The notes beneath the pieces were generated by a model. That model did no database searches, was not told the origin of the DNA, and saw only the letters and a list, made by a program, of their open reading frames with translations. This document shows, in pieces, positions 12,901-23,125 of a stretch of 64,000 nucleotides of DNA (position 1 is the stretch's first letter; each line of letters begins with the position of its first letter). Both the position numbers and the translations under genes were made by a program. Source of the stretch: Fratercula arctica (taxonomy: Eukaryota; Chordata; Aves; Charadriiformes; Alcidae); the NCBI GenBank assembly GCA_947846985.1, contig CANTUZ010000005.1, positions 19,564,389 to 19,628,388 of the forward strand, given 5' to 3'.

Positions 12901-15900
12901 TGCCTCTTTTTGACCTTTGCCCCCGAAACAACACAATCCCGTGTGAGAATTCAGGTGTGTGACACATGACACACAAGGCTATGTCCCTTACCTGACACAT
13001 GAGGCACATTCACCGTCATCTCATTCAGCAACACACTGCCATCTGATCTGAAAACCACCACCTGTATAATAGCAAATAGAATCAATGTGGTTCCAGGTAC
13101 TGAGAGGAAAAGGAACTAATAGAAAAAATTAAGAGGGGAGACATTTTGCACATTTAGACTGTGACTAGAACTTAAAATCTTTGAAAGGAAGAACCTGTCT
13201 GAAAATTGAACGTGGCAGCAGACCTGTAGGATACAAGTAAGGTTTCATCTTGCTAATCAGCATTTCACTTACACAATTTATAGCAGCAACAAAATAGAAA
13301 GCTTATTTATATTGGGCACCTTGGTTTCAGCAAGTAATAGAAAATATTGGTCCTTCAGGATCTATAGCAAGTTCCTATTCCCTATAAAAGCATGTGCCAC
13401 AGTTTCCATGTAATGGTTTAGGATGATTTTGATGTGGTAAGAAAGCGGTTTGTTAAACTTCCTCATAAAATTATAGACTGTACATATAGAAACATAAAAT
13501 AATGTGTTTCTGATTTGTTTGGTTTTGTTCTGATTATGCTAGCAAGGACATGGAAGACCAGAAACACAGGAGGAAAATTATGTGTACGTGTATGTAAAAT
13601 TATGTATAAATATAGTCTAGATATTCCCCTAATCAAACAGAATACTACAGTGAATGAAAATATAAAAGTTTAAGAAGGCTGGATTGTATCAACATTCAAA
13701 GATGGGATCTCTTCCAAAAAAGACTCAATTAGATCTATAAAATTACACCTGAATAAAGCAAAATATTCTGAGGAGAGGAAGAATGGTACTCTTACTTCCA
13801 GCCAGCCTGGAATACAGTGAGAATAATTAAATAGCACAAAGCAGACAAGGGAAGAGGGGAAATGTCAGCTTATTTAAATCTCATCTTTTGTTTGGTTTAG
13901 GTCTATTTTGAGTTCTTGAGGCAGAAGCCTGAGTTGTTTTGCAGCCTGTCTGAGGTTCCTTATCTGTTGAGAAGAGCGACTCCAGAAGAATTAGTTATTG
14001 CTCCACAGTAAGGGAAATATGCTAATTTTTAACATATCTAGGAGAACCCACAGATCACTTACATTTTTTTTGTGATCTACTAACAGCACAACACTCTTCA
14101 AACAGGTCTGCCTGTCTGTGGAGCCACAGGGAGCCAGCTCTGCCAGGAGAGCATGACTGTTGTCTGCAGTACCCTACAATCACAGTGAAATAAATGTCCA
14201 TTAGTCCAACCAAAAGTCTCACAAGATTATTTCCAAAACAAAGAATCAAGTCATCAGTTACAATAACAATTACTATAAAACTTGGCTATTAAGACCACCA
14301 TTTCAGTACTGGCTCTGGAAGCTGAACTGTCTTTCGAACAAACTCAGTGGTATGGTTCCTAGTTCAACAAGATCTTTGTCATTGTCTATAAGAGGCTCCA
14401 GGTATTTTAGGGACAGATGAATGAAATAGCTGCCTAGCTCCCTTCCCTACCTGACTTTCACACTCAAGACACAGAAACAGCTATTAAAGATCTGACTGAG
14501 AGCTTCTAATCCTGAGAAGTGCCAATTTTTGCAGTCTACCTATCTATGCAGCCAGAGCGATCCTTTGATTTCTTATACATGGAGGACTCCACTGGATAAA
14601 GACAGCATACATAGTCTACTGTCTGACTAAGTTAACCACCCATTGTAGTAAGTGCCCAAACTTCCTCCTAGGGCTATTACAGCCCATCCTGAATTTTCCA
14701 GTACAGTTTTTAGCATTTCTGCTTCCCTCATCCCATAAAAATGGAATAAAACAACTATTCACAGCTGTTATGTATCAGTGCACAGACACTTGCATTTACT
14801 CTGCAAGAGAAAAGCCCTACAGTACACAGTACCTTGGCCAACACATAGTAACAGTTTCCATGGAAGGTGTATTTCTTCCCATCGAAGGTGGTAATATGGG
14901 AACCTCCTTCCACTGAACACGTGCCTGGACAGGGTAAGTCTTTGCATGTCCATCTGCCTGAATCACAGGTGCTGTAAAAAGATAAATAATATAAAAAAGC
15001 TTGTAGGTATTACAGGAGCTGTGAGCAGTGAAAGCACCTGTATACCTAGCAAACAGCAAGATACCCCCAGGTGTTTTAACACTGCACCTTTGACCATTTC
15101 CTTAAGATTTCCTCTCTGCCATATGCCATAGATAGAACAAAATTTTTCAGAAAATTGGTTGTACAGACATGCAACATAAACGTTAAGTTCAGAATGTTTT
15201 CAGGAAGTCTCCTATGACTAAAAGGAAGATTGAAAAACACAGACCTATTTACAATCATTCAAAGAAAGGTGTATAAACAACCATGATCCTTACCATTCTT
15301 CACATTCATTGGTAATGCTTTCTCCAGGTGAATACTCCTTTCCATGGAGTTTGCAGTGGCACTGGTTAGCAGGTATGCAGCCTTTTTCAGTAATATCATC
15401 ATACACAGTTCCTGTAAAGCACAACAGTAAACTAGTCCAGCTCTTTCTGAAATAAGTAATTTCCACAGAGGAGAAACCCTCAGAGGAGGAATGCTCTCAA
15501 CTTGACACAGAAAGCAGAGGCTGAGATTATCAAAACTGTGAAAAATACTATTTCTACTTTTTGTAATATAAGACAAATGGAAAACACTTTTATCCAGCTT
15601 TGAAAATCTAAGTCTATCCATTTATATAACTATACACAGAAAAAAAGTTTAATATAAGTATATAAGAACAACCTCAGAATTTTACATGTTTAGATTTTCA
15701 GTCCTTCTGGCATACTCTGTAGACTACTACTGTAATCTTATTTCGTAAGGGTGACAGTAAGTCTGAGAATTTCACTCACTGTCCCTCCTTATCACTCTCT
15801 GGGCAAACAACATCCATTGCCTCAGAATTATTCAACCTAAAAGGCATGATTTTCTATATATTAGCAGAAGTCCATTTGTTGAAAGGTAAAAAGCAGATTT

Positions 15901-18900
15901 ATTACCTGTCATTGTGCTAATACAATTTAACTATAAAATCACTGATAATTAATCAATCATGACTGCCTTTTTAAAAAAACACCTTATAATTATGTTCCCC
16001 TGGGGGGGAATAATGAGTAGCAGTACTAATTTTGAAGATACCATTCGACTACATTTAATATTTTAGCTATGACCTCCTTTGCCAGAGCTCTTGGTTTTGT
16101 TCCATATATAATAGCTAGAATAAGACATGCCTTCAGGGCAGAAACAGCCATCCATGTAGTGTTCCTCACAAAGGCTGCTGATCTCCAAGTGTGAGCAAGT
16201 ATCCATACAGGGTGAGCTGCTTTCTCTATAGATCATGGTATCAGGACAGGTCTTGGCTGAAAGAATAAGAAAGATACCACCAGTTATTTGAGCGTAAAGT
16301 CCATCATTCCTGAGAAACCACAGATCACATCCCCTACTCCCCTCAAGTCCATGGTGTCCCAAGCCAGACTCCATCTGGCAAAGCATTTTTGTCTGTTTCT
16401 GAACTGCTTTCCCTGCTTTTTGTATTTTATCCTTCTGGTCTCAGATAGATCAAATTATACCAGTCATCTGCAGCATCAAACCTCACAGTTTTTTAATGCA
16501 AACAGAATTTCTAGTAGCTGAAAAATATTTCATAATAACAAGGGTAATAGAAGAAGAAAACAGGAAGAGCATGGTATGTGGTTTATTGCATTACTGGTAC
16601 GAAATTTATAATATATGCCTATAGTTTTGTAATGAAGGAATGAATTTAAATGTTTCACAGTGCTACATCCATGAAATATTTGTTTCTTTGTAAAATTTAT
16701 ATAGCTGCTTACGGCAAAAGTCCTGTGTCCTCCATTCACTCGGCCGGCCACCGGCATGCGAACATTGGCGAGAATACTCAGAGATGGTGCTGCAGAGGCA
16801 GAAGGAGTCCTTATTTCCTCTACACGCACACTTGTCCTGCATGCAGGCTTGGATGTACATTTCCAAATTAAGACGTAACCGACAATCAGCAAATGCAGAG
16901 GAAGTCAGCAAGCTCTCACACTCATCACGCTAAGGAGGAAGAGTAATAATATTTAAGAGATTTGCAAGCACCTGAGTGTCTAGACACTTTCTGTCTTGTC
17001 ATAAAAACTGTTGCCTTCTCAACAGCAACAGTTATTCAAGAAAGTAAGAAGCCTGTCCCCAGAAGCAACAAAGTCTTCCCAGCTCCTTACACACCAACGC
17101 CCCATAGCACAAGGATATCTCCATGTGCCCATGCAAGTGAAGTTCACCACTAGGAATACTCACATGCTCATCACAGCTTGGAAGAGCCTGAGTTTCATCA
17201 GGATCTTCACATTTGGTGTTGGGTTTGCTGATCTTCTGTAAATTCCCATATGTAATTGAATTGTAGCTTGCATCTATGAGAAAAAATTACAGAGGTCTTG
17301 CTAAGCTCCAAAAATTGACAACAAGGAGCACCTGACTTTCAAGACTCTACTGATCAAGGAAAACAACTGTGGTAACAAATATGCCTGTCAGACACAGGTT
17401 TCTGCTTTGAATTATGTCTGTTATGTCTAAGTGTGCTTAAAAATTTATAGTGGTAACAAGAAAAGAAGGCCAGTAGAGAAAAGAACAAGATGATTAATCT
17501 TGAATAAAATAAACTTAGACCAGGAATGCAGCACTGGAACATAATGTTTATTCTGCAGCAATCACAGAAATCTCTGAGGTGAAATTTGTTCTCCTGTGAT
17601 GCTCTTATGCACAGTGCTTATCAGCTTATCTTCTGTGATAATTATCAGTATGGTAGGATGACTCACCTCCATTGATAAACTCATTGTAGATTAGAACTCC
17701 ATTGTAATCCCCACAGAGACCACATGTATGGTTATTAAATTTGTTGTCCAGCTCCACCTAGGTAATGGAAAACAAAAAAGAAAACACAGAAAATTATCTG
17801 GAGCATGAAGACATTCCAAAGCAAATACACTTATTCGAAAAGGAAGTTGCTAAATGACAGAAGTGATGGTAAACATAAAACTCTTAGAGAAGTAGCTATT
17901 GCAAATGAATTTGTAACATAGTTAATAACACATGGTTAGGTGCAAAAAGTAACACAGAAAACAGAAAGAAGTGACTGAAGGTCCCATATTTCAATAATGG
18001 CAGTAACCACCATGGTGATAAAAATGAAAAGGAAAGCATTCTTAAGATCACAGGACTTTTTTTTGTTTGTTTTTCTCCTTTTTTCCCCCCACTAGGATAA
18101 AATTAGGAAAGTCAATGATGGCAGTCCTTTAAAAGACAAATGAAGGAAAAAGCAGACTGGTTTGTAGGGGTACTATAGCAAAAACATTATCTATTACTCA
18201 GAAAGCTCCTTTTCCCTTTCCTGAGACCAGTAACATCATCTGCACGCCATATTGCTACCTCTGTCACATTGCAGAGAAAATACCTTTATGTTTTTAAATA
18301 AGGTACTATGAGTATCAGTTGGATGAGTCAGCCTAACACTCTAGCTCTGCCCAGTTTGTGAGATTCTACTTCTGTTCAGTATACAGTAGACTGTTAAACC
18401 CAGGAAATACCAATAACACAGACTTGGATCATACATACCATCAGTGCATCTTCCTGATTCCATATCAGAATCAGGCCTAATTTGGCATAAACCTTGGTGT
18501 AAATGTCATTGCTCTCAATGAGCAAGCCAGAGCTGTAGTAAGGTGTTTTCACACTAGGAAGAAAATCAGACACTTTGCATTAGTACAGAAACATTAAGTG
18601 GTGACATGGTCTGTAATAAGGCAAATACCATAATGAATAGAGAAACGACTCTCTCTTGATCCTAGCTGCACAGGATGCCTTGTTTTAATGAGGCACAAAA
18701 TCCTCTCTCTCTGACACTTGACGTGGTAACTCATTGCCTTCAAAAGGCAAAGCAACTTCAGAGGTAAAGCTTCCAGACGGTAAGGGTTCTTTAAGAAAAA
18801 GCCAAAATGTCAGATGTCTTCAACTTAATCAAAGGAAAATCCATGATCATTGTGGTATTAACAGAGGATATTCAAACACTCACTAAAAATTTACTTCAAT

Positions 18901-21900
18901 GAAAGAAGTAACAACATAAATGGAAGCTTTTCTTTACCAAAAGATCTGATAACCATTTCAGAGAGAATGAACGTTCCTTTGGAAGGATCTTCCTCCTCAA
19001 AAGAGAGTTCAAAAAGCACAGGCAGATACAGGGACTGCCAACAAAAGTTTGAAAAGAAATGAGCGTGTTAAGAGGAATTCAGTAGTTTGTTTCAGCAGTT
19101 AGTTCATTAGTTTTCAGTTGACAGGACCAAGCTTGTTAATGGTGACAGCAAGGCATGTTAATCTGACATAAGATATTTTGCAGAAGGCTGAACACAGATG
19201 TTTTTGTCTGATAAAGAACCAATTCGCCAGATCTTTCTCCTGTTCTTGTTCATCTGTCTTATAGTGCACTATGTAACAAACCATACTGCTGACTTTTATT
19301 CAGCAATAAAGGGATTGTGGCAAACAGCCTCCTCCTATAAAACCTAAAGAACTAGAGTCTGTTCAAACAGTAGTGTAAACTGGAATCCAGTCAAAATAAC
19401 CAGTTCATTTTCTACTGATCTGCCAATATAATTGTTACCTATTGGGATTCATGTATGTCTATGCACATCTCCTCCTAACTAGTCTCTTGACCAGGAGAAT
19501 TTTATCTCCTAATTTCCTGTCACTGGGACTTTTCTAACTATTTACCTCAGGCATTTTTAGCATGGCCAAATGACTTACATGTCTAAATACTAGGCAGGAA
19601 CTCAGAAGCCGTTATTCCTACTTTTAACTGCATTGTTGATCCTTTGGACAATGATGCTTTAAGAGATCATGTTTTTGGAGAGGGATTACAAAACATTCGG
19701 CAGCTTTTCACCTTTCAGCTATCATAGCATGGAATGTTTCTTTTTTTCTAATACTAAGACATTTAATCAACTGGTGGATGAGGTACTGAAAGGCAAATTC
19801 ACACATTTTTCTACTTTACAGTTTCCACTTCAGTAGTGTGAAATGCTACATGACAACACATCATTTTCCATTTAAAGAGCAATATGGGAAATTAAGTTCT
19901 ACAAAAACCTAAATCCCCCATGCAGCAAAAACCTGTTCTACAAGCCTTCTGTTCAGAAGGGATCTATTGTTTTATGAACACTACCTAAGATAAAAAGAGG
20001 CTTGGTTTAAGAAAAGCAATTTTTAAAAGATTTCTAAACATGTTTTTCATGGAGTTCTTTTTAAGACCTGAGTATACAATAAAGGGCTTTTTCAATTCGG
20101 GGCAAGAATGCATTTTTTATAACTTCATGTCATTTTGTTACGCATTCTAGTATGATCCTTGGAACACTGAATGTTATTTTCTATCTTTGAACAGACTTTC
20201 ATTGCAGTGGCTTCGAAACTTCAAAGCAAAAGCTGAGTTCTGGACAAAACCCAGTCCTTCAATGACAACAGGAAGATTTGTTTAAACTTATGCTAAGATA
20301 CACTAAGAGCCAGTTTCTTCCATCTTCAGAACTATGTCTTAATCTATGAGGTGCTTCACTTGTTTCAGTGTTTAAAGATACACACACTGAAAGGATAGTC
20401 TAATGACAGAAAAAGCTAGGTTAAGACACTACTTGGCACCAGTTACGGTATCAGACAAGCTCCTTGTGTGACCATGTTACAGGAGGAGAAAAATACTGAA
20501 GCTCACTGTGAAAAAGTACATATTGCCACATACAAATTCGTGTAAAATTTGACCTGCATTATATCTGTTATAATCACTTGAGGAATGGCCATCAGATCTT
20601 AAAGAATTATTTATGAAGATCAGAAAAAAGCACCTCTCTTCTGCCACAAAATAAGAGAAACAGACCCTGGAGAAATGCATCTTCATTTTTGAGGATTTGC
20701 TAGACTATCTGCTAACATAAACTCGATGTGATGCCATTAAACAAATGAAGCTATGTCATTTTATGCCAGTGAAAGATCTGGCTCATGAGCTGCACTGTTT
20801 CCTGCACAACCAGAAAAAAGAACAATTCACTCAAACCTCTTCCTGACTTGCATTTAAATCATCGTTTATGCCAGTGTAGAAATTACAATTAATACTAAAG
20901 CCCCCCCCCCAAGCAATTTTTATGCTGGATTTCAAAGGGCTTTTTTTTTTTTTTTTGCTTGTGGAAACGCTTGTAGGTGTTGCCTTAATGGTATACACAC
21001 TGCTGTGTAAAGAATCAATCCTGCTTCTACCTTCCCAGCACATTTCTCTGAAATACTACTATACTAAAGGAACTTACATCCGTCCATCCACCACAGCCAG
21101 TTTTGGTCTGAGGTACACCGTAAAGTCCTTGATTGTTATCAGAATGTACTGGATCTCAGGGTGGTTATTGCTGTTCAGACCACGTTGAATGTGGATAGAG
21201 AACTCCTTGTAAGACTCTCGGCAGTCAGAAGCAAAATTATACTCGCAAATGCCAGGGAACTGATAGATGTCTCCATCAAAAGTTTTGAAGTGATTGTTTC
21301 CCCAAGTACTGCAGACATAGTGGCCATGGTTTCTTGTCCTTCCTGATGAAAAAAAAATGACATAAATGAGCTAGAGTCAAGTAAAGGTATGTGTTGCACT
21401 ATACAGTAGAAACCACTTGCACATCACTTGCACTTGAAATTAGGTGCACAATGATTCCACAGATCTCAAGACTGATCAAGCACCTGTCTATGAAGTAGAA
21501 GAGATGTGAATTTCTAATGGGAAAATAGCAAATACTGTTGAGACCTTGGTATATCTTAGAATCCTTGCTGAGGTGAATGAACTTGTCTGTACGAGGTGGG
21601 GAAACTTAACTCTCTGACCACTAACAAGTTGATGCATCAGTGCAATGGAGCTGCTTTGCCAAACATGAATTTATTCTGAATCACAGCATTATTTTTAGCA
21701 ATATTAAATCTTTCTAAGAGCTATTTTCTCCCCTGACGCAGCATGCACTAGAAAGGAAGAGAGTCAGGAAACCAAGGAAGTACCACTCTACTCTGGAAGG
21801 CAAATAGGTTAAATGTTATGAGAGGACTTGTACACAACACGAGGTTTTAAAGAATTCCCTTTTTTCCTAACAGAAGTAGTGATTTCTACTACTACAGAAT

Positions 21901-23081
21901 AGAAATTCTTCAGAAGATAGGTCAGAAATAACCACAGTAGGAGAAAAAAAATTTTTTTTTTTTTTTTGCAATAACAAAAGATGAAGCTAATGATATTTTT
22001 TCCCTTCTCAGCCATCTATACCAACAAATAATACAAATTAAGACAGTATTTGATAAATCTCAAGATGTTGTAGATTACGGGTAAACATAAAAGCTGAGTG
22101 TACTTGGGAAGCTTGCCCAGGTACCAAAAGCACACATGCCACTCATCTTCACAAGATTTTCTTGCAATGTTTAATTTGAGAAAGTGAAACTACCAAGGAG
22201 ACCTCTAAGAACTTTGGTTCTGGTATCTGGTATCTGGTTTGGTTTCTGGTTTGGTATCTGGTATCAGTGATACCAGATACATCCAGCCAAGCTGGTATGC
22301 TTCTCTCCCCTGAAAGAAGGCTAAACAGAGATTTTCCCAGAGCTCACAGCTGAGATACAAGATGTAAGATGCTGCTTTCCTCCCATTGCTGAGTTCAAGA
22401 CACAGCAGACCAAGACCAATACCGCGATCCTGATCACCACACAAAATTCATCACCTATTCCTCAAAAAATATTTTTTGTTACGAGAGCTCCATTTCAAAA
22501 CAAAGTTGTTAACACAGTAAATTAGAGCTTTTAAAAAAGGATTATTAATATCCTGAATGACAAAAAGAGCTTCGTCCAACATTACTACATTCACTTTTGA
22601 AGAAAGTATTTATGTAATTTCAAAGTAACAGAAGGCACAATCATCGACTTTCTTCATTGCTGTAACAATGAACTTCCCCAACTCCTATAGTAACTTTCTG
22701 CCAAGCAGTTGCCATACCTAGGAAAATCTCAACACATGGAAAGAAAAGTAACACTGAAAATATTTTCCAAGCACATCAAACTAGAGATTAATGCCATAGA
22801 TGCCATAGATATAAGTCCAAAGAGAGCAGTATCTACCTACGTTGGCTGAGCCATGTAGCCTCAGTATTTGAAAGTTTAAGAAATTTAAGGCACCTTAAAA
22901 CGCCAGTGCGTTATTTAAATGCACTGCATCCTTCTACGTCTGCAGTGGTATTTTAATTCTCTCCCCCTATTGCAGGAGGCAATCTTCTACAATTTCTCTT
23001 CTAGAGCTTACCTTTTCTTATTTCATTTGCATAGGAAAGAGCCAGCCAGAGCACGAAAAGGCTGGCAGGTCTTAGCCCCAT
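818..23081 (-). CDS. MUC2: MUC2, gel-forming mucin 2, 5' half of gene (24 coding exons, partial)
   Basis: Spliced gene for the secreted gel-forming mucin of intestinal goblet cells. The 24 exons join as 23081-23012, 21342-21078, 18553-18439, 17757-17667, 17273-17164, 16929-16713, 16256-16131, 15411-15294, 14971-14833, 14173-14063, 13061-12992, 10979-10842, 10263-10099, 9500-9406, 7964-7838, 7198-6943, 6033-5981, 5702-5593, 5171-5020, 4544-4406, 3842-3732, 3415-3236, 2242-2003 and 974-818. Every junction keeps phase and there is no in-frame stop over 3,355 bases. The product shows a signal peptide, D1 (about residues 33-370), D2 (about 371-755), D' (about 756-845) and D3 (from about 846, cut at 1,118). 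The wording [16 protein letters not shown] in D1 and the segment around GLVEATG in D2 follow human MUC2 more closely than MUC5AC, MUC5B or MUC6 as I know them. The 3' part lies left of the window. A lineage-specific MUC2 paralogue cannot be excluded. Confidence 0.9.
2003..2242 (-). CDS. MUC2: MUC2 exon 23: D3 CGLCG motif and C8 start
   Basis: Residues 987-1066, phases 0 to 0. Acceptor CTTTTCTAG. Encodes [18 protein letters not shown] (CGLC motif and calcium loop), FGNSWKQ, then [19 protein letters not shown] and CHSK. The donor is AAG|GTTTGT, weaker than its neighbours but the only one consistent with the conserved HSKVDP junction. Intron 23 (975-2,002) shows nothing recognisable. Confidence 0.92.
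3236..3415 (-). CDS. MUC2: MUC2 exon 22: D3 VWD domain
   Basis: Residues 927-986, phases 0 to 0. Acceptor TATGTTTCAG, donor GTTAGG. Encodes [20 protein letters not shown] and [18 protein letters not shown]. The intron after it (2,243-3,235) contains nothing recognisable. Confidence 0.92.
3732..3842 (-). CDS. MUC2: MUC2 exon 21: D3 VWD domain
   Basis: Residues 890-926, phases 0 to 0. Acceptor TTTCAATAG, donor GTGAGT. Encodes [20 protein letters not shown], almost identical to human MUC2, and [11 protein letters not shown] is an N-glycosylation sequon. Confidence 0.93.
4406..4544 (-). CDS. MUC2: MUC2 exon 20: start of D3 VWD domain
   Basis: Residues 843-889, phases 2 to 0. Acceptor CTCTTGTAG, donor GTAATG. 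Encodes [13 protein letters not shown] and [20 protein letters not shown], the third copy of the VWD opening. The reading frame stays open past the donor into the intron, but the conserved sequence stops at VATQ. A short TA repeat lies in the next intron near 4,022-4,034. Confidence 0.93.
5020..5171 (-). CDS. MUC2: MUC2 exon 19: D' TIL end and linker to D3
   Basis: Residues 793-842, phases 0 to 2. Acceptor ATTCTTTAG, donor GTAAGT. Encodes [20 protein letters not shown] and [16 protein letters not shown], ending in a Cys codon split over the junction. The 475-base intron that follows shows nothing recognisable. Confidence 0.92.
5593..5702 (-). CDS. MUC2: MUC2 exon 18: start of D' (TIL')
   Basis: Residues 756-792, phases 1 to 0. 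Acceptor CCTTTCAG, donor GTATGT. Encodes [19 protein letters not shown] and [11 protein letters not shown] is an N-glycosylation sequon. This region is less conserved than the VWD modules; the splice phases and Cys spacing support it. Confidence 0.85.
5981..6033 (-). CDS. MUC2: MUC2 exon 17: short linker exon after D2
   Basis: Residues 738-755, phases 2 to 1; only 53 bases. Acceptor TTTTTCTAG, donor GTAAGT. Encodes [18 protein letters not shown], matching the CVCRDGRLHC linker in human MUC2. The RRK end, close to the D2/D' border, is more basic than the human counterpart. Confidence 0.87.
6943..7198 (-). CDS. MUC2: MUC2 exon 16: D2 TIL domain
   Basis: Residues 653-737, phases 1 to 2; at 256 bases the second longest coding exon here. 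Acceptor CCCTCCAG at 7,199-7,200 is the only one that keeps phase; a second AG four bases on would not. Encodes [29 protein letters not shown] and [19 protein letters not shown] is an N-glycosylation sequon. The 909-base intron that follows shows nothing. Confidence 0.92.
7838..7964 (-). CDS. MUC2: MUC2 exon 15: D2 C8 domain
   Basis: Residues 611-652, phases 0 to 1. Acceptor TTTTTTTCAG, donor GTAAGT. Encodes [20 protein letters not shown] and SSYSRAC, then LGGWRKSVC. The 639-base intron that follows shows nothing recognisable. Confidence 0.92.
8243..8778 (+). mobile_element. CR1 LINE 3' fragment in MUC2 intron 14 (antisense to gene)
   Basis: Starts at CTCTGGTGAGACCCC, continues through the characteristic GGCTGAGAGAGTTGGGG and GAGAAGAGAAGGC blocks, and ends with the tail TTCTATGACTCTGTGATTC. 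Only the end of ORF2 and the 3' UTR remain, with stops and indels, as is usual for 5'-truncated CR1 copies. Confidence 0.92.
9406..9500 (-). CDS. MUC2: MUC2 exon 14: start of the D2 C8 domain
   Basis: Residues 579-610, phases 1 to 0. Acceptor TTTTTTGCAG, donor GTATTG. Encodes [20 protein letters not shown] and DPSEYYK. Intron 14 (7,965-9,405) holds a CR1 fragment antisense to the gene. Confidence 0.92.
10099..10263 (-). CDS. MUC2: MUC2 exon 13: D2 LCGNFNG motif and following linker
   Basis: Residues 524-578, phases 1 to 1. Acceptor TTTCAATAG, donor GTAAGC. Encodes [36 protein letters not shown] and DPCSLSIES. The near identity to human MUC2 over GLVEATG...FANTWKAQS is one of the strongest arguments for the MUC2 assignment. 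The 598-base intron that follows shows nothing. Confidence 0.94.
10842..10979 (-). CDS. MUC2: MUC2 exon 12: D2 VWD domain, with GC splice donor
   Basis: Residues 478-523, phases 1 to 1. Acceptor TTTTTCAG. Encodes [15 protein letters not shown] and [13 protein letters not shown]. The exon must end CTTCAAG|GCAAGT, a textbook GC donor. Using the GT two bases inside the intron would shift the frame before the LCGNFNG motif. The 578-base intron shows nothing else. Confidence 0.9.
11462..11938 (-). mobile_element. CR1 LINE 3' fragment in MUC2 intron 11 (sense to gene)
   Basis: On the plus strand it begins with the reversed tail (AATCATAAAATCATAGAAT) and ends at CTCCTCTGGACACTCCAAT. Its subfamily differs from the copies at 31 kb (GCTCCTTGAACTCTGACAGG block) and resembles the copy at 47.4 kb. 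Confidence 0.9.
12992..13061 (-). CDS. MUC2: MUC2 exon 11: D2 VWD domain
   Basis: Residues 455-477, phases 0 to 1. Only 70 bases. Encodes [15 protein letters not shown] and VNVPHVS. Acceptor TTATACAG, donor GTAAGG. The 2.0-kb intron 11 that follows contains a CR1 fragment at about 11,462-11,938 in the same orientation as the gene. Confidence 0.9.
14063..14173 (-). CDS. MUC2: MUC2 exon 10: D2 VWD domain
   Basis: Residues 418-454, phases 0 to 0. Acceptor TGATTGTAG, donor GTAAGT. Encodes [19 protein letters not shown], close to the human sequence, and ends in a lysine-rich turn (HKKN) written as a run of A's. Exon and intron 10 (about 1.0 kb) otherwise look ordinary. Confidence 0.92.
14833..14971 (-). 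CDS. MUC2: MUC2 exon 9: start of D2 VWD domain
   Basis: Residues 371-417, phases 2 to 0. Acceptor TTTTTACAG, donor GTACTG. Encodes [14 protein letters not shown] followed by [17 protein letters not shown], the repeat of the VWD opening seen in exon 2. The 659-base intron that follows shows nothing recognisable. Confidence 0.93.
15294..15411 (-). CDS. MUC2: MUC2 exon 8: end of D1 TIL, start of linker
   Basis: Residues 332-370, phases 1 to 2. Acceptor GCTTTACAG, donor GTAAGG. Encodes [11 protein letters not shown] then [15 protein letters not shown] and ends within a Cys codon. It matches the end of TIL and the short E-like module between D1 and D2 of the family. The 322-base intron that follows shows nothing. 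Confidence 0.9.
16131..16256 (-). CDS. MUC2: MUC2 exon 7: TIL domain of D1, with GC splice donor
   Basis: Residues 290-331, phases 1 to 1. Acceptor TTCTTTCAG. Encodes [19 protein letters not shown], a trypsin-inhibitor-like cysteine pattern, and ends CFCPEG split across the junction. The only in-frame donor is GAAG|GCATGT, a GC donor. The nearest GT, two bases further, would put a stop codon early in exon 8. The 719-base intron is otherwise unremarkable. Confidence 0.88.
16713..16929 (-). CDS. MUC2: MUC2 exon 6: C8 domain of D1
   Basis: Residues 218-289, phases 0 to 1. Acceptor CTCCTTAG, donor GTAAGC. The cysteine pattern CACRG...FCLCST and the block [18 protein letters not shown] are hallmarks of the mucin C8 module; the [11 protein letters not shown] stretch is identical to human MUC2. 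No other feature is visible in the 456-base intron that follows. Confidence 0.93.
17164..17273 (-). CDS. MUC2: MUC2 exon 5: link from D1 VWD to C8
   Basis: Residues 181-217, phases 1 to 0. Acceptor TCTCATAG, donor GTGAGT. Encodes YGNLQKIS, then KCEDPDE and a short acidic linker ending SCDEH. It corresponds to the mammalian segment FGNMQKI...CEDPEEE. It seems a few residues shorter than human MUC2 just before YGNLQ. Confidence 0.88.
17667..17757 (-). CDS. MUC2: MUC2 exon 4: D1 CGLCG motif and calcium loop
   Basis: Residues 151-180, phases 0 to 1. Contains [12 protein letters not shown]: the CGLC motif typical of VWF/mucin D assemblies, and the acidic/Asn loop that binds calcium in this family. 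NHT is also an N-glycosylation sequon. Donor GTGAGT. The 393-base intron that follows has no recognisable feature. Confidence 0.92.
18439..18553 (-). CDS. MUC2: MUC2 exon 3: D1 VWD domain, middle
   Basis: Residues 112-150, entry phase 2, exit phase 0. Acceptor CTTCCTAG, donor GTATGT. Encodes the strand region [13 protein letters not shown] and [13 protein letters not shown], which lines up with the human MUC2 segment ending in the same DALM. The intron after it (17,758-18,438) shows nothing recognisable. Confidence 0.9.
21078..21342 (-). CDS. MUC2: MUC2 exon 2: first part of the D1 VWD domain
   Basis: Residues 24-111. Acceptor TTCATCAG, donor GTAAGT, entry phase 1, exit phase 2. The sequence starts [15 protein letters not shown], the classic opening of the first VWD domain, followed by a [11 protein letters not shown] segment and CEYNFASDC. 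These cysteines and the FDG turn define VWD modules. The next intron (18,554-21,077) carries only a poly-C run (about 20,901-20,910) and a poly-T run (about 20,939-20,956). Confidence 0.92.
22215..22280. repeat. TCTGGTATC tandem units ending in a perfect inverted repeat
   Basis: Imperfect tandem TCTGGTATC/TCTGGTTTGG units run to about 22,266. The last ones pair with the following bases: GTATCTGGTATCA (22,254-22,266) is an exact inverse of 22,268-22,280, with a one-base spacer. Lies in MUC2 intron 1. Confidence 0.85.
23012..23081 (-). CDS. MUC2: MUC2 exon 1 (coding part): start codon and signal peptide
   Basis: Encodes residues 1-23 plus one base. The ATG at 23081 sits in a perfect Kozak context (GCCACCATGG). 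The peptide begins [18 protein letters not shown], a short charged n-region followed by a hydrophobic core, as expected for entry into the secretory pathway. Cleavage is likely near SYA|NE. The exon ends at GAAAAG before the donor GTAAGC (phase 1), and the split Gly codon is completed in exon 2, as in human MUC2. The following 1,669-base intron holds no gene; it contains a poly-T run near 21,951-21,967 and a palindromic repeat near 22,215-22,280. Confidence 0.9.
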
Positions 23082-23125
23082 GGTGGCTAAGGTGGGTGAA
23101 CTGGGAACTCCACTGAAAACTTTTC

